DNA of 7,788 nucleotides, taken from positions 1 to 7,788 of the forward strand of contig VSOD01000200.1 of assembly GCA_009774655.1 (NCBI GenBank), written 5' to 3'. Shown one piece after another: positions 1 to 4,871 of this stretch; the first letter of the stretch is position 1, and every line of letters starts with the position of its first letter. Source of the DNA: Lachnospiraceae bacterium (lineage in GTDB: Bacteria > Bacillota_A > Clostridia > Lachnospirales > Lachnospiraceae). The translations under genes were made by a program, and so were the position numbers. A model generated the notes under the pieces. The model ran no database searches. It was given only the letters and a program-made list of their open reading frames with translations, and was not told the origin of the DNA.

Positions 1-641
1 TTCTCATATTTCGGCTTGCCCATCGTGTGGTAAGGCAGGGCATCCAGCGCTTTGAGGTTGGTAAACGCGCCGATGAAATAACCGAGCTGGTACAGATACT
101 TGTCGTCGTCGGTGATGCCGGGAACGATGACGTGGCGGATCCACATGTCCACATGCTTCTCGTTCAGATATTCCGCGAAAGCGAGGATTCCGTCATTGGG
201 CTGGGAAGTCAGCTCTTTGTGTTTCTCGGGATCAATGTGTTTGATGTCGAGCATCACCAGATCTGTCATCGTCATCAACTCGTCCAGTTTGGCAAGCCAT
301 TCGGGATTGGCATTCTTCTTGTAGGCGATGCCTGAGGAGTCGATACAGGTATGGATATTCTTCTTCTTTGCCAGACGGAACAGATCCAGCAGGAAATCGA
401 CCTGCATCAGGGGTTCTCCGCCTGTCACGGTGATACCGCCGCCTTTGTAGAAGCTGATATTGCGCTCGTACTGTTCGATAATGTATGCCGGTTCCATCAA
501 AGTGCCGCCGTTCATTTCCCAGGTATCGGGATTGTGGCAGTACGCGCAGCGCATGGGACAGCCCTGCACAAATACGACGAATCTGACGCCCGGCCCGTCT
601 ACGGTGCCGAAACTTTCTAAGGAGTGTATTCTACCCTGCAT
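1..641 (-). CDS. pflA: Pyruvate formate-lyase activating enzyme (radical SAM), C-terminus cut by window edge
   Basis: This cytoplasmic radical SAM enzyme uses a [4Fe-4S] cluster and S-adenosylmethionine to abstract a hydrogen from the glycine of PFL, switching PFL on under anaerobic conditions. Translating the minus strand from the ATG at 641 gives 213 residues without a stop. The N-terminus has SLESFGTVDGPGVRFV, followed by the cluster motif CPMRCAYC (Cys28, Cys32, Cys35; CX3CX2C) and the SAM-binding GGEP at about 74-77. Further family landmarks are LDIKH (131-135), VPGITD (173-178) and PYHTMGKPKYE at the edge. Family members are about 240-250 residues, so roughly 30-35 C-terminal codons lie outside the window. 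The start is supported by AGAAGGG at 650-656, 8 bases upstream. The gene lies downstream of the split PFL genes on the same strand but beyond a terminator hairpin, so it can probably be transcribed separately. Its presence supports the neighbouring glycyl protein being a functional radical carrier. Confidence 0.96.
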   Translation of the reverse strand, partial: MQGRIHSLESFGTVDGPGVRFVVFVQGCPMRCAYCHNPDTWEMNGGTLMEPAYIIEQYERNISFYKGGGITVTGGEPLMQVDFLLDLFRLAKKKNIHTCIDSSGIAYKKNANPEWLAKLDELMTMTDLVMLDIKHIDPEKHKELTSQPNDGILAFAEYLNEKHVDMWIRHVIVPGITDDDKYLYQLGYFIGAFTNLKALDALPYHTMGKPKYE

Positions 642-669
642 AAGTTAAACCCTTCTTTCTGTTCGAATA

Positions 670-695
670 TTTATAGTATAACCCTTACCGGTCAA
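670..695 (-). promoter_or_regulatory. Possible promoter for pflA
   Basis: On the minus strand TTGACC (690-695) is followed by an AT-rich TATACTATAAATAT block, with candidate -10 hexamers TATAAA at 670-675 (14-base spacer) or TAAATA at 668-673 (16-base spacer). The spacing is not ideal, so the exact -10 is uncertain. Its position between the upstream terminator and the pflA ribosome binding site makes a promoter here plausible, but this is an inference. Confidence 0.4.
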
Positions 696-710
696 AAAAA
701 CCAGACTTTT

Positions 711-748
711 CGCATATAAGAAAGCCAGAGAGCGGGCTCCCTGGCTTT
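711..748 (-). terminator. Rho-independent-type terminator ending the split PFL operon
   Basis: Read on the minus strand, AAAGCCAGGGAG and CTCTCTGGCTTT form a 12-base-pair RNA stem (one G-U pair) around the tetraloop CCCG at 721-748. It is followed by a moderately U-rich tail (CUUAUAU). It lies about 58 bases after the stop codon of the glycyl radical subunit and before pflA. The tail is weaker than in a textbook terminator, so partial read-through into pflA is possible. Confidence 0.75.
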
Positions 749-806
749 CGGATCATCTGATCAAACTACTTTCGCTGTCATCCGTGCAGTCCTTTGCCGG
801 TGCAGA

Positions 807-1046
807 TTAAACTGACTCGTGGAAAGTACGGGAGATAACGTCTGCCTGCTGTTCCGGTGTCAGCTTGATGAAGTTAACTGCATAGCCGGATACGCGGATC
901 GTCAACTGAGGATAGTTCTCGGGATGCTTCTGAGCGTCCAGTAAGGTATCTCTGTTGAGTACGTTAACGTTAAGGTGATGGCCGCCTTTTGTTGCATAAC
1001 CATCCAGTAATGATACTAAGTTATCTACCTGAGCATTTGCTGCCAT
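807..1046 (-). CDS. grcA: Free-standing glycyl radical domain of pyruvate formate-lyase (small subunit, GrcA-like)
   Basis: This 79-residue protein corresponds to the C-terminal domain of a normal PFL. It contains VDNLVSLLDGY (7-17), GGHHLNVNV (21-29), the glycyl radical loop RVSGYAVNF (51-59, radical Gly54) and the C-terminal helix TPEQQADVISRTF (63-75). In PFL the glycyl radical passes to the active-site cysteine and starts cleavage of pyruvate plus CoA into acetyl-CoA and formate. The neighbouring large PFL chain lacks this domain, so this protein most likely supplies the radical as a separate subunit. In E. coli the homologous GrcA (YfiD, 127 residues) is instead a spare part for oxygen-cleaved full-length PflB. 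The start is firm: AGGAGG at 1055-1060 sits 8 bases before the ATG. It is the last gene of the unit, 66 bases after the Cys-rich small gene. The grcA symbol is by similarity only; a two-subunit PFL name may be more accurate. Confidence 0.95.
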   Translation of the reverse strand: MAANAQVDNLVSLLDGYATKGGHHLNVNVLNRDTLLDAQKHPENYPQLTIRVSGYAVNFIKLTPEQQADVISRTFHESV

Positions 1047-1064
1047 TGTTGTTTCCTCCTTGTA

Positions 1065-1097
1065 ATTTGAAATTGAAATTTAAATTTGCATCGTCAA
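1065..1097 (-). other. AT-rich leader of the glycyl radical subunit with a 12-base perfect palindrome
   Basis: The 66-base gap between the two small genes holds AAATTTAAATTT (1076-1087), a perfect palindrome. It is flanked by further AATTT-type repeats and, on the minus strand, a TTGACG hexamer at 1092-1097. No convincing -10 box follows at 16-18 bases, so an internal promoter is not established. The stretch could leave the strong AGGAGG site unstructured and so boost translation of the last gene, or be an mRNA processing site. Both are inference. Confidence 0.35.
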
Positions 1098-1112
1098 TTC
1101 ATGTGAACTGAT

Positions 1113-1316
1113 CTATTTAAAGTCATCGAGCCCCTCCTGGAGAGTCGGGACGCTGCAGGCAAGGGGTGTACGGGAACAATCCGTACAGCCCATTGTCTGG
1201 ACATTTTTGGAAATCTCAGCCTTGTCATCGACATCTACATTCACGTGTCCGACACCCTGTGCCATACCGGAATCCATCATCTTGACAAAGTCATCGATCA
1301 TCTGTTTGTTATCCAT
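1113..1316 (-). CDS. Small Cys-rich protein related to the N-terminal half of the PFL glycyl radical domain
   Basis: This 67-residue protein belongs to no family I can name. Residues 7-31 (IDDFVKMMDSG...GHVNVDVDD) align without gaps to residues 7-31 of the adjacent glycyl radical subunit (VDNLVSLLDGY...HHLNVNVLN). They share D, V, D, G, H, N, V and V with several conservative replacements, which suggests a duplicated and diverged glycyl domain. The second half differs: the RVSGY loop is missing and is replaced by GCTDCSRTPLACSVP (43-57), with Cys44, Cys47 and Cys54 in a CxxC-x6-C pattern and an acidic LDDF end. It cannot carry the usual glycyl radical. The gene is intact, has its own ribosome binding site (AAGGAAG at 1325-1331) and lies 29 bases after the large PFL chain, so it is probably co-transcribed with both PFL parts. 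It may dock on the large chain where the glycyl domain sits, as a placeholder, thiol quencher or metal/redox sensor; none of these is shown. Confidence 0.82.
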   Translation of the reverse strand: MDNKQMIDDFVKMMDSGMAQGVGHVNVDVDDKAEISKNVQTMGCTDCSRTPLACSVPTLQEGLDDFK

Positions 1317-1345
1317 ATATTCATCTTCCTTTCATATATGGAGGA

Positions 1346-3385
1346 TTATTTGTTCAGGTCTAATTCAAGATCGCCTGCAAATACCTGATCCTCTTTACCA
1401 AGAGCGCCCGGAATGATGGTGAAGGTATTGGAGATACCATCCTGTGCATCATTGAACGGAAGTTTGGATACGGAAGACAGGGAAGCTACTGCACCATGTG
1501 TATCACGGCCGTGCATCGGGTTAGCGCCCGGAGCGAAAGGCTGGCCTTTCTTACGTCCGTCAGGTGTGTTACCTGTAGCCTTACCGTAAGTTACGTTGGA
1601 AGTAATGGTAAGGATGGATGTTGTCGGAACACCGTTTCTGTAGGTGTGATGTCTTCTGATCGCTGTCATGAACTTGTGAACGATCTCCTGAGCGATCTCA
1701 TCTACGCGGTCATCGTCATTACCATATTTCGGGAAGTCGCCGGTTGTCTTGAAGTCAACGATGATACCGTCTTCGTCTCTGATCGGCTCAACCTTAGCAT
1801 ACTTGATAGCAGATAAGGAGTCGGCCACGATAGACAGACCTGCAACACCTGTTGCGAAATAACGCTTAACGTCTCTGTCATGAAGAGCCATCTCTGCTCT
1901 CTCATAGCAGTATTTGTCATGCATGTAGTGGATGATATTCAGTGTATTTACATATACATCTGCCTGCCACTCCATCATATCAAGGAACTTATCCATAACA
2001 TCATTGTACTCAAGAACATCGCCTGCAACAGGACGATATTTCGGGCCAACCTGCTTCTTGGTTACTTCGTCAACACCGCCGTTCAAAGCGTACAGCAGAC
2101 ATTTAGCAAGGTTAGCGCGGGCACCGAAGAACTGCATCTCCTTACCGATAACCATGGAAGATACGCAGCATGCGATACCGTAGTCGTCGCCGTGTGTCAC
2201 TCTCATCAGATCGTCGTTCTCATACTGGATGGAAGAAGTCTGGATGGACATCTTAGCGCAGTATTTCTTCCAGTTCTCAGGCAGTCTTGTGGACCACAGA
2301 ACTGTCAGGTTCGGCTCCGGAGAAGGCCCTAAGTTGGTCAGAGTGTGCAGATAACGGAAGCTCATCTTCGTTACCATCGGACGGCCATCAACGCCAACAC
2401 CGCCGAGGGACTCTGTTACCCATACCGGATCGCCTGCGAAGATCTGATTGTACTCAGGTGTGCGGGCAAACTTGATCAGACGCAGCTTCATGATGAAGTG
2501 GTCAACGAATTCCTGGATCTGCTGCTCTGTGAAAGTACCGTTAGCCAGGTCTCTCTCAGCATAGATGTCAAGGAAGGTGGAAGTACGTCCAAGGGACATA
2601 GCAGCACCGTTCTGCTCTTTAACGGAGCAAAGGTATCCGAAGTAAGTAGCCTGGATAGCTTCCTGTACGTTGGATGCAGGCTTGGAGATATCGCATCCGT
2701 AAGAAGCAGCCATTTCCTTCATCAGCTTCAGAGCAACCATCTGTTCGGATAATTCTTCACGGAGACGGATCACGTCGTCTGTCATAACACGTCCTGTGGA
2801 ATCCTTCTGTGCCTGTTTGTCTTCGATCAGTCTGTCGATACCGTACAGGGCTACACGTCTGTAGTCACCGATGATACGTCCGCGTCCGTATGCATCCGGA
2901 AGGCCTGTGATGATGTGGGAAGAACGACATGCTCTCATCTCTGCATTGTAAGCATCGAAGCAGCCTGCGTTATGTGTCTTCCTGTGTGTGGAGAAGAACT
3001 CGCTGATCTCGGGATCTACTTCGTAGCCGTTATCGGAGCATGCCTTCTCTGCCATTCTGATACCGCCGTAAGGCTGTAAGGAGCGCTTAAAAGGCTTATC
3101 AGTCTGGAAACCTACGATTGTCTCTTTGCTCTTGTCCAAATAACCCGGGCCGTGAGATGTGATGGTAGATACAACCTTGGTATCCATGTCCAGCACGCCG
3201 CCTGCTTCACGTTCCTGCTTCTGTAACTCAAGAACCTGTGCCCATAAGTCTTTTGTGTTCTGTGTAGCCTCGGCTAAGAAGGACTCGTCACCGTCATAAG
3301 GATGATAGTTTCTCTGGATGAAGTCGCGAACATTGACTTCTTTGTCCCACTTGCCGCCTACAAAATCTGTCCATTCTGGTCTCAT
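1346..3385 (-). CDS. pflB: Pyruvate formate-lyase catalytic (large) subunit lacking the glycyl radical domain
   Basis: This is the PFL barrel chain, which converts pyruvate and CoA to acetyl-CoA and formate in mixed-acid fermentation. It has 679 residues from the ATG at 3385, which is preceded by AGGAGG (3396-3401). An in-frame ATG 25 codons upstream would start inside the leader and lacks family similarity. Landmarks are MRPEWTDFVGGKW at the N-terminus, YGRGRIIGDYRRVALYG (166-182), the Cys pair IACCVS (Cys406-Cys407, equivalent to E. coli Cys418-Cys419), NTPDGRKKGQPFAPGANPMHGRD (606-628) and FTIIPGALGKED (655-666). The chain stops at GDLELDLNK, exactly where a normal PFL continues into its glycyl radical domain. 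E. coli PflB is about 760 residues, and the missing part is encoded two genes downstream as a 79-residue protein. The clean domain-boundary split, with separate ribosome binding sites, argues against a sequencing frameshift. It should be inactive without the small subunit and PflA. Confidence 0.97.
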   Translation of the reverse strand: MRPEWTDFVGGKWDKEVNVRDFIQRNYHPYDGDESFLAEATQNTKDLWAQVLELQKQEREAGGVLDMDTKVVSTITSHGPGYLDKSKETIVGFQTDKPFKRSLQPYGGIRMAEKACSDNGYEVDPEISEFFSTHRKTHNAGCFDAYNAEMRACRSSHIITGLPDAYGRGRIIGDYRRVALYGIDRLIEDKQAQKDSTGRVMTDDVIRLREELSEQMVALKLMKEMAASYGCDISKPASNVQEAIQATYFGYLCSVKEQNGAAMSLGRTSTFLDIYAERDLANGTFTEQQIQEFVDHFIMKLRLIKFARTPEYNQIFAGDPVWVTESLGGVGVDGRPMVTKMSFRYLHTLTNLGPSPEPNLTVLWSTRLPENWKKYCAKMSIQTSSIQYENDDLMRVTHGDDYGIACCVSSMVIGKEMQFFGARANLAKCLLYALNGGVDEVTKKQVGPKYRPVAGDVLEYNDVMDKFLDMMEWQADVYVNTLNIIHYMHDKYCYERAEMALHDRDVKRYFATGVAGLSIVADSLSAIKYAKVEPIRDEDGIIVDFKTTGDFPKYGNDDDRVDEIAQEIVHKFMTAIRRHHTYRNGVPTTSILTITSNVTYGKATGNTPDGRKKGQPFAPGANPMHGRDTHGAVASLSSVSKLPFNDAQDGISNTFTIIPGALGKEDQVFAGDLELDLNK

Positions 3386-3429
3386 TTTGAAATAGCCTCC
3401 TATCAATATTAGTGTAAGTTTGTTAATTC

Positions 3430-3454
3430 TCCGGCACAACTGTGAAGCGCCGGA
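3430..3454 (-). promoter_or_regulatory. Nested hairpin in the 5' leader of the PFL operon
   Basis: Between the predicted pflB transcription start (about 3471) and its ribosome binding site, TCCGG and CCGGA pair around a second dyad, CACA-AC-TGTG. There is no following T-run on the minus strand, so this is not a terminator. It may stabilise the 5' end of a highly expressed mRNA or be a protein site; its function is unknown. Confidence 0.5.
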
Positions 3455-3477
3455 AAACATGCTTATCCAGTACCAAC

Positions 3478-3507
3478 ATTATATGTTAAAGCAAGCCACA
3501 ACGTCAA
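3478..3507 (-). promoter_or_regulatory. Promoter of the split PFL operon
   Basis: On the minus strand TTGACG (3502-3507) and a perfect TATAAT (3478-3483) are separated by 18 bases, a good housekeeping sigma-factor promoter. Transcription would start near 3471, giving a leader of about 86 bases before the pflB ATG. It is the only strong promoter seen for the three-gene unit. Confidence 0.82.
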
Positions 3508-3635
3508 GTCGGGCTTTGTACTTTTTCTCATACATATAGAAGGTTTTTATAAAAATTTTGTGAAAATTGTATGTAAAAAATATTCTTTTGCAACAATGCT
3601 GAAATTTTTAAATGGAAAGAAAACACAAGAAGCGG

Positions 3636-3664
3636 TTGTGAAGAAAATAAAAATGCACTATAAT
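3636..3664 (+). promoter_or_regulatory. Promoter of pfk
   Basis: TTGTGA (3636-3641) and a perfect TATAAT (3659-3664) are separated by exactly 17 bases. Transcription would start near 3671, leaving a leader of about 50 bases before the pfk ATG at 3720. The -35 box matches four of six consensus bases. Confidence 0.78.
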
Positions 3665-3719
3665 AAGAAAGGTAAAGCAAAAACATAAGGAAAGTAAAAA
3701 TGTGAAGGAGGATTCGGGA

Positions 3720-4793
3720 ATGAAAAGAATTGGTATGTTGACCAGCGGCGGGGACTGTCAGGCACTGAATGCGGCGATGCGCGGCGTGGTGAAGTGTCTG
3801 TCCTGCAGCGGAGAGGATGTTGAGATCTATGGTTTTCTCAATGGCTATAAGGGATTGATCTACGGGGATTTCCGTATGTTGACAGGACATGATTTTGCGG
3901 GTATCCTGACGAAAGGCGGCACGATCCTCGGAAGCTCCAGGACACCTTTTAAGCTGATGCGCGAGCCGGATGAGAACGGCCTCGACAAAGTGGAAGCCAT
4001 GAAGCAGAACTATTATAAACTGAAGCTGGACTGCATGGTGATCCTGGGCGGTAACGGAACCCATAAGACCGCCAACCTGCTGCGCGAAGAAGGGCTTAAC
4101 GTGATCACGCTTCCGAAGACCATCGACAACGATCTGTGGGGCACGGACATGACATTCGGCTTCCAGAGCGCGGTGAATATCGCGACAGACTGTATCGACT
4201 GCATACATACCACGGCATCTTCCCATGCGCGTATCTTTATCGTGGAAGTGATGGGACATAAGGTAGGATGGCTGACACTGAATGCCGGTATGGCAGGCGG
4301 TGCGGATATCATTCTCATTCCGGAGATTCCTTATGATATCAACAAAGTGATCAAAGCGATCAATGAGCGTGAGGCGAGAGGATCCCGGTTCACGATCATG
4401 GCCGTGGCGGAGGGCGCGATCTCCAAAGAAGACGCGAAGCTCTCCAAGAAAGAATATAAGAAGAAGATGGAGAACTATCCGTATCCGGCGATTTCCTATG
4501 AGATTGCCGACAAGATCAGGAAGAAGAGCGGCAAGGATGTCCGTGTTACCGTTCCCGGGCATACACAGCGCGGCGGCAGCCCCTGCCCGTATGACCGTGT
4601 ATTTGCGACCAGACTTGGCGCGGAGGCCGGCAAGCTGATCCTGAAGGGTGAGTACGGATTCATGGTAGGTTATAAGAACAGAGAAGTTGTCAAAGTTTCT
4701 TTAGAAGACGTGGCCGGCAAGCTGAAGATGGTATCGCCGGACGCGTCGATCGTGAAAGAAGCCAAGATGGTGGGCATCAGCTTCGGCGATTGA
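3720..4793 (+). CDS. pfkA: 6-phosphofructokinase
   Basis: This enzyme phosphorylates fructose 6-phosphate to fructose 1,6-bisphosphate, the committed step of glycolysis, in the cytoplasm. It has 357 residues from the ATG at 3720, chosen because AAGGAGG (3705-3711) lies 8 bases upstream; a GTG six codons earlier overlaps that site. Motifs are TSGGDCQALNAAMRG (8-22), GGNGT (110-114), PKTIDND (132-138, catalytic Asp136), VEVMG (175-179), AGGAD (192-196) and PGHTQRGGSP (279-288). Gly113 (E. coli position 104) is typical of ATP-dependent enzymes, whereas Lys133 (E. coli 124) is typical of pyrophosphate-dependent ones, so the phosphoryl donor is uncertain; ATP seems somewhat more likely. Asn112 replaces the usual Asp103, and His180 stands where E. 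coli has Arg162. It is transcribed divergently from the PFL operon and ends in tandem stops (TGATGA). The next gene begins 78 bases later with no clear terminator between. The pfkA symbol is by family only. Confidence 0.93.
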   Translation: MKRIGMLTSGGDCQALNAAMRGVVKCLSCSGEDVEIYGFLNGYKGLIYGDFRMLTGHDFAGILTKGGTILGSSRTPFKLMREPDENGLDKVEAMKQNYYKLKLDCMVILGGNGTHKTANLLREEGLNVITLPKTIDNDLWGTDMTFGFQSAVNIATDCIDCIHTTASSHARIFIVEVMGHKVGWLTLNAGMAGGADIILIPEIPYDINKVIKAINEREARGSRFTIMAVAEGAISKEDAKLSKKEYKKKMENYPYPAISYEIADKIRKKSGKDVRVTVPGHTQRGGSPCPYDRVFATRLGAEAGKLILKGEYGFMVGYKNREVVKVSLEDVAGKLKMVSPDASIVKEAKMVGISFGD

Positions 4794-4822
4794 TGAATAA
4801 TACTGGCAAGTATAGAAAGGCA

Positions 4823-4862
4823 GAGACGCTGCCGGGCGCGGCACAGCCTGTCCGGCAGTCTC
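4823..4862 (+). promoter_or_regulatory. GC-rich leader hairpin directly upstream of dnaX
   Basis: GAGA (4823-4826) and CTGCCGG (4829-4835) pair with CCGGCAG (4852-4858) and TCTC (4859-4862), giving an 11-base-pair stem with a two-base bulge and a 16-base loop containing a further GGC/GCC dyad. The stem ends one base before the AGGGA ribosome binding site of dnaX. No T-run follows, so it is unlikely to be a simple terminator. It may damp dnaX translation or protect the mRNA end. It lacks the conserved apical loop of SRP RNA, although that gene often precedes dnaX in Firmicutes. Confidence 0.6.
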
Positions 4863-4871
4863 AGGGAAGTA

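Larger units (their letters stand above)
3386..3719. other. Divergent intergenic control region between pfl and pfk
   Basis: This 334-base AT-rich stretch has no supported gene. It carries the PFL promoter and leader hairpin on one strand and the pfk promoter on the other. Between the two promoters (about 3508-3635) lies A/T-rich DNA with a spaced inverted repeat, CATACA (3529-3534) and TGTATG (3568-3573), and two TTGTGAA copies (3558-3564 and 3636-3642), the second overlapping the pfk -35 box. No regulator site could be assigned confidently. Confidence 0.7.

Noticed and set aside
1346..1348. Frameshift or sequencing error creating an artificial stop in pflB
   Set aside because: The missing domain is not directly downstream in another frame. 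A separate 67-codon gene intervenes and each part has its own ribosome binding site, so the split looks genuine.
3386..3460. A 25-codon N-terminal extension of the large PFL chain
   Set aside because: The AGGAGG at 3396-3401 points to the ATG at 3385, the protein then starts with the family-typical MRPEWTDF, and the extension crosses the leader hairpin.
3484..3502. Rex repressor operator in the spacer of the PFL promoter (TTGT...AACA)
   Set aside because: Only the outer four bases form a dyad; the inner bases do not match TTGTTAA-N4-TTAACAA or TTGTGA-type symmetry, so the match is too weak to call.
3528..4562. A 344-codon open frame on the minus strand opposite pfk
   Set aside because: It lies antisense to a well-supported kinase gene, has a low-complexity His/Arg/Leu-rich composition, no ribosome binding site and no recognisable domain. 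It is a shadow frame.
4800..4871. SRP (4.5S/scRNA) gene upstream of dnaX, as in Bacillus
   Set aside because: The stretch lacks the conserved GGAAGGAAGCAGC-type apical loop and is too short; only a generic hairpin is present.
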